A stretch of DNA of 33,237 nt from Flavobacteriia bacterium (GCA_947462925.1 CANHQP010000042.1:1-33237), one strand, 5' to 3'; shown: positions 1 to 8,319, numbered from the stretch's first letter. Notes: a model not told the origin generated them from the letters alone. Numbers and translations are program-made.

Positions 1-2
1 AC

Positions 3-113
3 TATTTACAAAATTATTTGAACGAGTTTTGTTTCAAATACAACCGAAGATATTTTGGTGAAAAGGTATTCGACAGACTTTTGATTGCTGCTGTATCTTT
101 TGTTTGGTATTAA
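3..113 (+). mobile_element. IS1595-family (ISXO2-like) transposase, C-terminal fragment
   Basis: An open frame enters from the left edge and gives 36 residues before a TAA at 111-113. The residues read YLNEFCFKYNRR, then FGEKVFDRLL. This matches the end of the ISXO2-like DDE transposase domain of IS1595-family elements, where Y(L)xEFxxRxNRR and FDRLL close the protein. The element would therefore begin outside the window and end shortly after 113. I could not identify its terminal inverted repeat with confidence; the stretch around 119-135 (GGTAAAGTTTAC) is a possible end. Whether the full copy is intact cannot be judged here. Confidence 0.75.
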
Positions 114-170
114 TTACTGGTAAAGTTTACGATATGCATTTAATTTTTATAAGATCATTTATTGACAATT

Positions 171-1280
171 TTAATGAGAGATTCGCAGTTCATAATTGGT
201 GCTTCTACCTCCGGCTTCAGCTTTTTGCAAAATTTCTTTTGCAATCAAATCATTGATGTCGCGAATGGCAGAATCTTTGGAACATTGGGCGATTTTTGCC
301 CATTTGGAAGAAGTCAAATTTCCTTCAAAATTATCTAACATTTTGTTTATCAATTTCTTTTGGCGCTCACTGATAATCGTTTTGGCGTGTTTATTCCAAA
401 ATTCTGCCTTTGATAAAACTTTCATCAAATTGGTTTCAGTTGATTTCAACGCATTTATCAAACAGTTTAAGTACCATTTAATCCAAGTTGTGATATCTAA
501 ATCTCCTTTTTGCGCTTGCTCCAAATTGTCGTAGTACTGTTTTCGTTCAAGCATTATTTGCGCCGACATGCTGTAAAAGCGTTGCGTGCTGTTGTCAGAT
601 TGCGCCAATATCATGTCAGAAATTGCACGCGAAATACGTCCATTTCCATCTTGAAATGGGTGAATGGTCAAAAACCAAAGGTGCGCAACAGCTGCTTTGA
701 TGACCAAATCAATTTCATTTTCCGTGTTGAGCCATTTGAGAAATTGTTGCATTTCAGCTTCGATCAAAACTGCTTTGGGCGCTTCAAAATGGATTTTTTC
801 TTTGCCAATCGAACCTGAAATCACATACATCGGACCTTTGATATCTTTACGCCAATCAGCCACTACGATTTTCGAAATTCCGCTTCGACCAGTTGGAAAC
901 AAAGACGCGTTCCAATCAAAAAGTCGTTCTTTGATCAATGGTTCGAAACAATTTTGTGTGGCGTCAAGCATCATTTCTACCATACCTTCCACATTTCGAT
1001 TCGAAGCAACTATCCCTGCGTTTTCCATTCCCAATTTTGTCGCTATCGAAGATCGAACCTGAGTTGGATTTAAGAATTCACCTTCAATTTCTGCTGATTT
1101 TACAACGTCAAGAATCAAATTGTCAAGTAAAGCTTCGTTTTTCAAATCAAAACCATAGGATTCCATTTTACCCATCAATCGACCTTGCAAATTTCTTGCT
1201 TCACTCAATTGATTGATAAACAAATCAATATTCCAATAAAAATTGGGCCATTGTTCGTTTTCATGTATGTAAAATCCCAT
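171..1280 (-). CDS. Fic family protein with DUF4172 N-terminus and C-terminal winged helix
   Basis: Fic enzymes transfer AMP (sometimes another phosphate-containing group) from a nucleotide to a hydroxyl side chain of a target protein. Numbered from the upstream in-frame ATG at 1289, the protein has a DUF4172-type N-terminal region (about 5-90), the inhibitory-helix motif SAEIEG at 65-70 (the SxxxE(G/N) pattern of self-inhibited Fic proteins), a flap region (about 153-170) and the full catalytic motif HPFQDGNGRISR at 210-221. Residues from about 305 look like a winged helix ending in GGRSTNYEL. The paralogue at 8320-9432 is alike along its whole length. I prefer the ATG at 1280 (MGFYIHE) because both paralogues have an ATG there, while the next upstream start is ATG here but TTG in the other. 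The catalytic residues are intact, so it is probably active. Its target is unknown. No antitoxin gene sits beside it. Confidence 0.93.
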   Translation of the reverse strand: MGFYIHENEQWPNFYWNIDLFINQLSEARNLQGRLMGKMESYGFDLKNEALLDNLILDVVKSAEIEGEFLNPTQVRSSIATKLGMENAGIVASNRNVEGMVEMMLDATQNCFEPLIKERLFDWNASLFPTGRSGISKIVVADWRKDIKGPMYVISGSIGKEKIHFEAPKAVLIEAEMQQFLKWLNTENEIDLVIKAAVAHLWFLTIHPFQDGNGRISRAISDMILAQSDNSTQRFYSMSAQIMLERKQYYDNLEQAQKGDLDITTWIKWYLNCLINALKSTETNLMKVLSKAEFWNKHAKTIISERQKKLINKMLDNFEGNLTSSKWAKIAQCSKDSAIRDINDLIAKEILQKAEAGGRSTNYELRISH

Positions 1281-1376
1281 TCGTTGCATAATTTGCTACG
1301 AAAATACCACTTATTCGTTGCATTCACAAATTATTCGTTGCATATTTTGCATTGATTAACCTGTTTATTCGTTGCA
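1279..1376 (-). promoter_or_regulatory. Four-site operator array of Fic gene 1 (core ATTCGTTGCA)
   Basis: Four exact copies of ATTCGTTGCA (plus-strand reading) start at 1279, 1313, 1333 and 1367, spaced 34, 20 and 34 bp. Copies 2-4 extend to TTATTCGTTGCA. Copies 1 and 3 have degenerate inverted partners exactly 15 bp on, at 1294-1303 (8 of 10 matches) and 1348-1357 (7 of 10). Site 1 touches the start codon, site 2 fills the -33/-7 spacer and site 3 lies just upstream of -33. This placement suits repression by a DNA-binding protein, plausibly the Fic protein through its winged helix. The binding partner is inferred. Confidence 0.8.
1299..1329 (-). promoter_or_regulatory. Core promoter of Fic gene 1
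   Basis: Read on the minus strand, TTG at 1329-1327 is followed by 20 bases and then TATTTTCG at 1306-1299. This fits the Bacteroidota sigma-factor pattern TTG-N19/21-TAnnTTTG with one mismatch. The Fic paralogue has the same element in the same register to its repeats. The expected transcript start would lie about ten bases before the ATG at 1280. Confidence 0.55.
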
Positions 1377-1417
1377 CAAACTGATTTGAGCTGATAATAG
1401 AATGTCAAACTGAATTT

Positions 1418-3769
1418 CTAAAACTGCAATTTGTAAACTAGATTCGGGAAGAATCCTAATTGATACGTTGTACTCAGCTCCTGTTTTTGTCTATCATAAC
1501 TTTCTGAAAACACATTTTTGTGATTCGTCACATTTTGTAAATCAAGTGAAATGGATTGCGCAACTTTTCGTTTCTTACTGTTTAATGTAAATCCAGCTTT
1601 GAAATCTAAACGGTAATAATTTTCATAATTTCCCGAATAAGCATCCGTTGAAAGCACTTCGCGACCCAACGCTTTGGAAGCAACCAAATCGATTGGCGTA
1701 TAAGCTCTTCCGCCAGCATTTGTGAATTTTACATCCATCGAAAAACGATTTCTATCGTCCTTCCCTACTTTCCATTCTTTACCTGAGAGCACATTGAAAA
1801 CATATTTACCATTGAAAGCCGTGTTGCGCTCCACTCCATCGCTTCCTTTGTAAGTTGAGTTGTAGACAGATGCTGTAAACAGTCCATAATATCCCTTGCT
1901 AAAGAACTTTTCGACAGTCAATTCAATTCCATAATTTGTTCCAATTCCGTTGTTTACCAAACTATCAGTCAAATCTGTTTTGAAAGTAGACCCCGTATTG
2001 AGCATTGAATAACTGCTTGAAAAAGTTGTGATTGGAACATTGTAAATCGATTGATAATAGACTTCCGTTTTGATTCTCCAATCATTGAACGGTTGAATAT
2101 TGTAGCCCAAAACCAAATGATGACTTTTCGTGAAATCTAAATTTTGATTGTTGTAAACCGTATTTCCACTTGCATCTTGAGACTGCAAAAAGTAAACGTT
2201 AATTGGTTGCATTTGCGCATGTAAACCGTAACCAAAATTCAAACTGCTTTTATTGGTGACATTGTAAACCAATCCTAATCGCGGCTCAACTGATGTTGAA
2301 TTATTCAAGAAGAAAACTTGCGAATGAAGTCCAGCATTTAAAGTCAGTTTACGTGAAATCGAAAACTTCAAATGCGTATAAACTTGTGCTAAATTGGTTG
2401 TTTTTTGAAAATCCCAAATTTGCTTTTCGGACGCAAAAATATTGTCTTTGGTTTTGTAAAATAAATCTAAACCAATGACCTCATCTTGAAATCCAACTTT
2501 GAAAAACAAGCGAGAATTGATTTTTAAATTGTAATTGCTGCTCAAATAATAAGTCGTTTTGGCCACATTGCTCACTTCACGGGTGAAAGTGCTATCAACC
2601 ATTTTGTCAAAGTCATACGCAGTTTGATCATTGCTCGCATAATTGATTCCAACTGTCGACGAAATAAAAGATTTTGAATTGATTTGTTTGAAATGAGTGA
2701 TTCCACCAATGCCAATTTTACTCGCGAAATCGACTTGATTTCCACCGCCATAAAGCGTATTTGAAGAACCGCCACCAATTTTGATTGTGCTGGACGCCAA
2801 AACACCAAACATCGAAAATCGTCCCAATTTTGTATTGCCACTATTCAACTTAAAAGAAAGATCTTGGTAGGTTGGCGTTGCTGTCGTTCCAATATCAATT
2901 CCAACTGCTTGTGCAATTCCTGCCAATGAATAGCGGTAACCGACCAAGTACGAAGCATCGCTTTTTTTGCTAAATCGACCTTCAGTTGTTAATTCTAAAC
3001 CAGTAATTACACCCGTTTGAATGGTAGTTTCTCGTTTTTTATTGTTCCCATTTCTCAATCCTAAATCAAAAACGCCTGAGGTTGCATTTCCATATTCTGC
3101 AGGAAAAGCGGAAGTGAAAAAATCTGAATTTTTCAACAAATTGGTATTCAAAGCACTTACGGCGCCACCAGTTGTTCCAACGGAAGCAAAATGATTGGGA
3201 TTCGTAACATTCATTCCATCAATGCGCCACAATACACCAACTGGCGAATTTCCTCGAATAACGATGTCGTTACGGCTGTCGTCAGGTGCACTTACTCCTG
3301 CAAAATTAGCTGCCAATCGTGCTGGATCACTTCTTCCTCCTGCATAGCGATTCACTTCTTCCATGGAAAAAGTTCTGGCGCTCACCGTTGCCAATTTATT
3401 GATTGTTCCGCCTTTGCTTATGGCACTTACAGTTACTTCACCAAGTTGTTCGTATTCCTCTTCCAAAGCTATATCCAAGATTACTTCTTTCCCAGAAGTG
3501 ACAACCACATTGGGCATAGTAATGGTTTTGTAGCCAGGAAAAGTGATTTTAATTTCATATCGATCCGGTGGAATATTGGCTAAAATATAATTCCCCAAGG
3601 AATCTGAATTCACTTTCATTTGGAGTGAAGGAATTTGAATGGTCACTCCTATCAATGGATTTTGCGAAAGCTTATCAGCGATGTTTCCGCGGATGTTTTG
3701 GGTATTGTTTTGTGCAAATGAAATGGCTGGTATCATCACCATTAGAAAAAGAAAAAGAAATCGAATCAT
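1418..3769 (-). CDS. TonB-dependent outer-membrane receptor
   Basis: This is an outer-membrane beta-barrel receptor for TonB-energised uptake of a ligand such as a siderophore, a vitamin or an oligomer. The 783-residue protein has a signal peptide ending AISFAQ (about residue 20), a carboxypeptidase-regulatory-like beta-sandwich domain (about 22-110, typical of Bacteroidota receptors), a plug domain (about 125-230, with DIVIRGNSPVGVLWRIDGM) and a barrel to the C-terminus, which ends in the aromatic KLQF. No SusD partner lies beside it, so it is probably not a SusC-type glycan importer. The next genes upstream are a reductase and secreted esterases in the same direction, so an iron-siderophore or aromatic substrate is possible but unproven. 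The short gap 1377-1417 shows nothing clear. Confidence 0.9.
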   Translation of the reverse strand: MIRFLFLFLMVMIPAISFAQNNTQNIRGNIADKLSQNPLIGVTIQIPSLQMKVNSDSLGNYILANIPPDRYEIKITFPGYKTITMPNVVVTSGKEVILDIALEEEYEQLGEVTVSAISKGGTINKLATVSARTFSMEEVNRYAGGRSDPARLAANFAGVSAPDDSRNDIVIRGNSPVGVLWRIDGMNVTNPNHFASVGTTGGAVSALNTNLLKNSDFFTSAFPAEYGNATSGVFDLGLRNGNNKKRETTIQTGVITGLELTTEGRFSKKSDASYLVGYRYSLAGIAQAVGIDIGTTATPTYQDLSFKLNSGNTKLGRFSMFGVLASSTIKIGGGSSNTLYGGGNQVDFASKIGIGGITHFKQINSKSFISSTVGINYASNDQTAYDFDKMVDSTFTREVSNVAKTTYYLSSNYNLKINSRLFFKVGFQDEVIGLDLFYKTKDNIFASEKQIWDFQKTTNLAQVYTHLKFSISRKLTLNAGLHSQVFFLNNSTSVEPRLGLVYNVTNKSSLNFGYGLHAQMQPINVYFLQSQDASGNTVYNNQNLDFTKSHHLVLGYNIQPFNDWRIKTEVYYQSIYNVPITTFSSSYSMLNTGSTFKTDLTDSLVNNGIGTNYGIELTVEKFFSKGYYGLFTASVYNSTYKGSDGVERNTAFNGKYVFNVLSGKEWKVGKDDRNRFSMDVKFTNAGGRAYTPIDLVASKALGREVLSTDAYSGNYENYYRLDFKAGFTLNSKKRKVAQSISLDLQNVTNHKNVFSESYDRQKQELSTTYQLGFFPNLVYKLQF

Positions 3770-3935
3770 CTATATTTTTTTGATGTAAAACGTTGAAGAA
3801 AATGCTCCAACAAAAATGATAGATGTCCAATTTTGAGTTATCCTTTAAAAATTGGATGAAATTATGTGGAAAATATCTTTTTTCAAATTCATATAATGGT
3901 TTGTAAAATAATTGCTATCCTTGGTTTTTGTCAAG

Positions 3936-4010
3936 GTCCGTCAGCTGACGGACGCATGCCAAAAACGTTCAATTATCCTTGTTTTCGCAACGGTTCTTGG
4001 GAACCGTTGC
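3936..4010. repeat. Perfect palindrome and strong hairpin in the gap after the esterase gene
   Basis: The 295-bp gap 3770-4064 contains a perfect 18-bp palindrome at 3936-3953 (GTCCGTCAGCTGACGGAC). It also contains a perfect 10-bp stem with loop TTGG at 3987-3996/4001-4010 (GCAACGGTTC paired with GAACCGTTGC). Neither is followed by a T-tract on the minus strand, so a factor-independent terminator is not well supported. Both are richer in G+C than the DNA around them. They could be a dispersed repeat, a protein-binding site or an RNA-stabilising hairpin. No gene was found in the gap. Confidence 0.6.
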
Positions 4011-4064
4011 TAGTAATATTTGGTACCTACCGGCACCAATTGTGATGAATTGAATTTATTAAAA

Positions 4065-4988
4065 CTATTTTGCCAAAAGAAATTCCAATGGAATATTAAA
4101 TCTTTTGCTCCACGCTTTTTCGCTGTGGTCTTCGCCGGGAAAATATTTGCTCATCCAATTAGCGGATGTAAAACCTTTAGAAATCATCACTTTGTCCACT
4201 TTTTGCTGAATTGCAGGATACAAAGCATCTAAGGTTTGATCTCCATAGTCGAAATACAATTTGTGTTTTTTGGGTGAAGGGAGATTTTTGTGCAAATATT
4301 TTAGAAAAGCATCTGGCATTGGATTGTTATCCAAAGTAAATGTTCCTACCCAATGTGTGGAGAGACACGCTGCACCACCGAAAATTTTGGGATATTCGCA
4401 AATGGCATACATTGAAATCAAACCGCCCATGCTGCTGCCAGCGATAAAAGTGTTTGCGCGGTCTTTTTGGACCGAATAATTATTATCAATAAACGGTTTC
4501 AGTTCTTTGACAATAAACTTTAAATAATTGTCTGAATTGGGTTGAAAAACATCTTTGATTCTTCCTGAACTTTTCAGTTGAGCACTGACTGTATCTTTCT
4601 CAATTTGTGTTAATTGCTCGAACGGCTTTTGCGGAAAATAATCTGGGTGACGCGTTTCTCCGCCATTCCAAATACCAACGACAATAAACTTTTTCGTTTT
4701 GTTTTCAGTCATCAATTTCGTACCAGTATCGTCCACATCCCAAGCTTGCTTGTTCCAGCACAATGCAGGGTCATACAGCATTTTTCCGTCATGCATATAC
4801 AAAACGGCGTATTTCAAAGTATCGGAATAACCTTCAGGCAACCAAATGTCCACGTTTCTTGCGGTGACAAATTTGGATTTAAAATTTTCAAGACGTACAA
4901 TTTTTCCGCTTGACACCGCAGGAATTTGTGCTTTGATTTGAAATGAAATCATAAAAAGAAGAATCGAAACAACAAATAGATTTTTCAT
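4065..4988 (-). CDS. Exported esterase of the PF00756 (esterase D / Fes-like) family
   Basis: This is an alpha/beta-hydrolase of the putative-esterase family that includes enterochelin esterase Fes and esterase D. The 307 residues begin with a signal peptide (MKNLFVVSILLFMIS, cut near residue 20, IKA-Q). The nucleophile elbow is GSSMGG with Ser186, and a C-terminal GEDHSEKAW supplies His288. The acid residue is probably an Asp around 247-250. The motif YMHDGKMLYD is typical of the family. The gene starts 13 bp after the stop of the reductase at 5002-6069, so the two are probably co-transcribed. The esterase at 6167-7570 is a second family member in the same strand run. The substrate is unknown; the TonB receptor just downstream makes ester cleavage of an imported or captured ligand possible. 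Confidence 0.88.
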   Translation of the reverse strand: MKNLFVVSILLFMISFQIKAQIPAVSSGKIVRLENFKSKFVTARNVDIWLPEGYSDTLKYAVLYMHDGKMLYDPALCWNKQAWDVDDTGTKLMTENKTKKFIVVGIWNGGETRHPDYFPQKPFEQLTQIEKDTVSAQLKSSGRIKDVFQPNSDNYLKFIVKELKPFIDNNYSVQKDRANTFIAGSSMGGLISMYAICEYPKIFGGAACLSTHWVGTFTLDNNPMPDAFLKYLHKNLPSPKKHKLYFDYGDQTLDALYPAIQQKVDKVMISKGFTSANWMSKYFPGEDHSEKAWSKRFNIPLEFLLAK

Positions 4989-5001
4989 GTTAAAAAAAAT
5001 A

Positions 5002-6069
5002 CTATTTCGCTTTTATCACTCCTTGGTCAATCAACATTTGAAAAGAATCTTCCATCGTTTCTTTCAAAGGTCTGAAAGTCATTCCCAATTCGCGTTTGAT
5101 TTTAGAATTGTCGGCATTCCATGGAACGTTGACGTTGTTACGGACAAATTTTCTGCTGAATAATTTATTCACCATCGGGCCAAAAACCACCAGCAACCAT
5201 TTCGGTAAGGCTTTTTTCGGCAATGGAAATTTGTCTCCATATTTTGGCAATAAAACAGCTCCCAAAGCAACAAAATCGGTATTGTAAGCTGAAGTGATGT
5301 ATCTTCCTTGCGCTTCAGGTGTGAATCCAGCGCGGAAATGTGCTTCAGCAACGTCCCTTACATCTACAACGCCCATTCCCATTTTAGGTGCACCCATTTT
5401 CATTTGTCCGTCTCCAAACATTTTCATGATATTTGCACTTTCAGAAGTCGTGAATTTTGGATTCAACTCTGGTCCTAAAACCAAACTCATGTTGATGGTG
5501 ACCAAATCCCAACGGTCTTGTTTTTTGTTCATTTCCCAAGCTTTCTGCTCAGCCAAGGTTTTTGAATAAGAATATGGTTGATATTCCAGCGAAGAAGTTG
5601 TATTCCAAACATCTTCCGTCAAAACTCCTCCAGGTGCATTCACAGTATCGATTGCATCTGTGTAAATCGCAGCACAACTGCTCGTGTCCACAACTCTTTT
5701 TACAGATTCAACTTCATTTACAGAATTCAACACATTTTCAGTTCCTTTCAAAGCTGGGTCGATTAATTCTTTTTGTGGATCTTTCACAGAAGTTGAGAAT
5801 GGTGAAGCCGTATGATAAACCAATTCGCAACCTTGCATCGCCTCAGTATAAGCGCCAGGCGTCAATAAATCCGCTTTAAAAAATTTAATTTCACCTTTCG
5901 AATTATTAGCAGCATCAATCAAATGTTGCACTTTCTTCAAATCGTCTGGATTTCTTACCGCCGCATGTACGGTCAATCCCTCATCCAATAATCTTTTTAC
6001 AATCCAACTTGCTACATATCCATTTGCACCAGTGACCATTACAGGTTTTGATTTATCTATTTGCGTCAT
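5002..6069 (-). CDS. NAD-dependent epimerase/dehydratase, dihydroflavonol-4-reductase-like
   Basis: This is an extended short-chain dehydrogenase/reductase. The N-terminus MTQIDKSKPVMVTGANGYVASWIV carries the Rossmann NAD(P)-binding motif in the form GANGYVAS. The catalytic YxxxK appears as YSKTLAEQKAWE near residue 168, with an upstream TSS(C) that supplies the serine. The length (355 aa) fits the dihydroflavonol reductase/cinnamoyl-CoA reductase branch, which in bacteria usually reduces unknown aldehydes or ketones. There is no signal peptide, so it is cytoplasmic, unlike the two exported esterases on either side. It is probably the first gene of a two-gene transcript with the esterase at 4065. 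The substrate cannot be assigned. Confidence 0.88.
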   Translation of the reverse strand: MTQIDKSKPVMVTGANGYVASWIVKRLLDEGLTVHAAVRNPDDLKKVQHLIDAANNSKGEIKFFKADLLTPGAYTEAMQGCELVYHTASPFSTSVKDPQKELIDPALKGTENVLNSVNEVESVKRVVDTSSCAAIYTDAIDTVNAPGGVLTEDVWNTTSSLEYQPYSYSKTLAEQKAWEMNKKQDRWDLVTINMSLVLGPELNPKFTTSESANIMKMFGDGQMKMGAPKMGMGVVDVRDVAEAHFRAGFTPEAQGRYITSAYNTDFVALGAVLLPKYGDKFPLPKKALPKWLLVVFGPMVNKLFSRKFVRNNVNVPWNADNSKIKRELGMTFRPLKETMEDSFQMLIDQGVIKAK

Positions 6070-6166
6070 TTTAAAATACTTTTGATTGAATGAAGTACGA
6101 ATTTACGAAAAGTTAATTGAACTTAGTAAACAATATTTTTTGTGCTTAAAACTCGAAATATCAAAC

Positions 6167-7570
6167 TCACTCAACCACCAATTTCGTCGAATAAACCGCA
6201 CCTTTCTCGTGCGCAACTTCAACAAAATAGATTCCTTTTTTGAATTTACCGGCGTCGATAATCGCTTGTCCGTTTTCTAATTTTCCTTTCAAAACAATTT
6301 TCCCTTCGGCGCTCACTACGCTAAAATCTTTTTGAGCGCATTGGAAACATTCGATTTTAAAACTGTCTTTCGTTGGGTTTGGATAAATGGTCAAATTGGG
6401 ATTATCTAATTCTTTGATTTCCGATGTTAAAACTGGAAACAAATACTTGTAACCAGCGCCAAATTCTCGTTTCCAATACCATTCGCTGTGCTGTCCGTCG
6501 GCATGCGTAACTAAATTAACTGTTTGTGCGCTCACACCTTTGTTGATGAATGCGTTTTTGGCATCTTGCATGTCGCCCACCATGGAAGTTGATTCAGTGG
6601 TTCCACCCAAAAAGTACAAGCGAAGTGGCGTATTCGCAAAGTTTTTACTGTTGATGAAATTCAAAACATCCGTTTTCGCAAACCAAATCGAAGGCGAAAA
6701 AATGCCCGCTTTTCCAAATGTTTGTGGATAAGCCGCAACACCGTATAGCGAAATCAATGCGCCCATCGAACTGCCAAACAATGCAGTATTTTGTGCATCT
6801 GTTTTTGTTCTATAATTGGCATCAATGTATGGTTTCAAAGTGTTTTTGATGAAATCGATGTATTCATCGCCTTGTCCGCCGCCATATTGCGCATTTACCC
6901 AAGGCGAATATTCATTGATGCGTTCCGAACCGCCATTATCTATTCCAACGACGATTGCGCCATAATTCCCTTGACTTTGCAAAGCTGCAAGTGTTTCATC
7001 AACTTGCCATTCACCTGAAAAAGAAGTATTTTGATCAAATAAATTCTGACCATCGTGCATGTACAAAACCGGATAATTCTTGGTCGTCGCAGTGGCATAA
7101 TCACTTGGCAGATACAACCAAATTTTTCTGTAACGATTCAATTCTGGCATAAAAAAATTGGTTGAAAGAATTTGAACATTGCCATTGGCTGTGCTCATTC
7201 CACCAGCGGGCAAATCTTCCCAACCGGCAATCGTAAGATCTAAAGTTGAACCATTCGCTGTATTGTAAGTTCTATTCGGCAAATATCCACTTTGCGCGGT
7301 TCCTTCTGGCGTGTCCCAATTTCCGCGGTTAAATTTAAACTCAATTGTTCCTGAAACATTGGTCAACACAATTTGTCGTGTGCCGTTTTGTTGCACTTGC
7401 ATGATTGCTGTTGAACTTCCAACTGCCCAATTATTAAACGTTCCACAAATGTAAATCTGATCGCTCACAGGCGTGTTGGTAGGAATCGAAGTAAGCGTAA
7501 TGGTCAAATCAATCGCAAAAGAAGAAAGTCCGAAGCAAATGCTAAAAATCAGGAAAGTAAAATTTTTCAT
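6167..7570 (-). CDS. T9SS-secreted esterase with N-terminal carbohydrate-binding-like domain
   Basis: This is a multidomain secreted hydrolase. After a signal peptide (MKNFTFLIFSICFGLSSFA) comes a beta domain of about 90 residues (IYICGTFNNW ... EFKFNRGNW) that looks like the CBM20/CBM48 starch-binding type. A PF00756 esterase domain follows, with VLYMHDGQNLFD, the nucleophile elbow GSSMGA (Ser about 268) and a late HADGQHSEWYW supplying His. The last ~80 residues are a T9SS C-terminal sorting domain (LTIYPNPTKDSFKI ... KGIYFVEV). The product should cross the outer membrane and be released or anchored at the surface. I chose the ATG at 7570 because it puts the signal peptide at the N-terminus; an in-frame ATG at 7591 adds seven uncharged residues. 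The substrate is possibly an acylated or feruloylated glycan, by analogy with CBM-linked family members. Confidence 0.9.
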   Translation of the reverse strand: MKNFTFLIFSICFGLSSFAIDLTITLTSIPTNTPVSDQIYICGTFNNWAVGSSTAIMQVQQNGTRQIVLTNVSGTIEFKFNRGNWDTPEGTAQSGYLPNRTYNTANGSTLDLTIAGWEDLPAGGMSTANGNVQILSTNFFMPELNRYRKIWLYLPSDYATATTKNYPVLYMHDGQNLFDQNTSFSGEWQVDETLAALQSQGNYGAIVVGIDNGGSERINEYSPWVNAQYGGGQGDEYIDFIKNTLKPYIDANYRTKTDAQNTALFGSSMGALISLYGVAAYPQTFGKAGIFSPSIWFAKTDVLNFINSKNFANTPLRLYFLGGTTESTSMVGDMQDAKNAFINKGVSAQTVNLVTHADGQHSEWYWKREFGAGYKYLFPVLTSEIKELDNPNLTIYPNPTKDSFKIECFQCAQKDFSVVSAEGKIVLKGKLENGQAIIDAGKFKKGIYFVEVAHEKGAVYSTKLVVE

Positions 7571-7588
7571 GGTGTTGGGATTATAATT

Positions 7589-7619
7589 CAAATTTATTCA
7601 ATTATTTAGGAATTTGCAA
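7589..7619 (-). promoter_or_regulatory. Promoter of the T9SS esterase gene
   Basis: On the minus strand TTG (7619-7617) is followed after 20 bases by TAAATTTG (7596-7589). This is an exact match to the Bacteroidota -33/-7 pattern and sits about 20 bases before the ATG at 7570. Confidence 0.6.
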
Positions 7620-7655
7620 GAAAGTTTGTCGAAGTATTTTATTGCTCCAATATAC

Positions 7656-8129
7656 TTACTTTTTGCTTTTTACCGTTTCCTGTTCCGAATTATATGCTTC
7701 CATCATAACTTCATATTCTGATTTTATTTGATGATCAGAAGATTCATTTGAATTATATTTATAATCTGAAGTTTCTTTTTGCATTTTCTTTTCAATTATA
7801 TCTATTTTTTTGTCGATTTTCGAAAGGTTAGACATATTTTTCTCAATCGCAATCATAGTTTTAGCAATTTGATAGGACGTTGTCAAAGTATTCGCTAGTT
7901 CATTCATTTCTTTCTCAGAAAGTTTATATTTTGACTTGTATTCATCATAATCCAACTTCATATAATCTTCCAAGCTTTGTTGTACTTTTTTTGAATTTGT
8001 TACAATTCCAGTTTTATACTTTGTCAAACTATCTGAAACAGCATTATATTCTTTTTCCTGTTCAGACAGTTGTTTATTTGACAATGTGCACGCAGGAAGA
8101 AAAATGAGAATGAAGAGTTTATTTTTCAT
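7656..8129 (-). CDS. Small predicted lipoprotein, coiled-coil, function unknown
   Basis: A 157-residue protein begins MKNKLFILIFLPACTLSNKQ. The LPAC sequence at residues 11-14 is a lipobox, so it is probably a lipid-anchored periplasmic or outer-membrane protein. The rest is charged and mainly helical, rich in Lys, Glu, Ser and Tyr, with heptad-like stretches (MIAIEKNMSNLSKIDKKIDIIEKKM) that suggest a coiled coil. No enzymatic motif is visible and I do not recognise the family. It stands alone between the T9SS esterase and the second Fic gene. The 190-bp gap 8130-8319 shows no gene. Confidence 0.75.
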   Translation of the reverse strand: MKNKLFILIFLPACTLSNKQLSEQEKEYNAVSDSLTKYKTGIVTNSKKVQQSLEDYMKLDYDEYKSKYKLSEKEMNELANTLTTSYQIAKTMIAIEKNMSNLSKIDKKIDIIEKKMQKETSDYKYNSNESSDHQIKSEYEVMMEAYNSEQETVKSKK

Positions 8130-8319
8130 ATTATAAGATTTTTAAATTTCAAATTCTGGCAAAAAATTAAATTCGAAAGTTAAATGTAAAATATTGATAA
8201 TCTTAGTTTCATCGCTATTTGTTTTGAATTTAATATTATTGCTCTTTTTCGAAAAATAATGCCGTAGTTTCCTTTTAATCTACAATTTGTAGCCGTAATC
8301 AAATATTTTTTTGAAACAT

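Noticed and set aside
510..1216. Plus-strand reading frames of 90-132 residues opposite the first Fic gene
   Set aside because: They are antisense to a gene with an intact catalytic motif, and their translations show no recognisable domain or signal.
3987..4010. Hairpin as a standard terminator for the esterase gene
   Set aside because: The stem is strong but no T-tract follows it on the minus strand, so it was listed only as a structured repeat.
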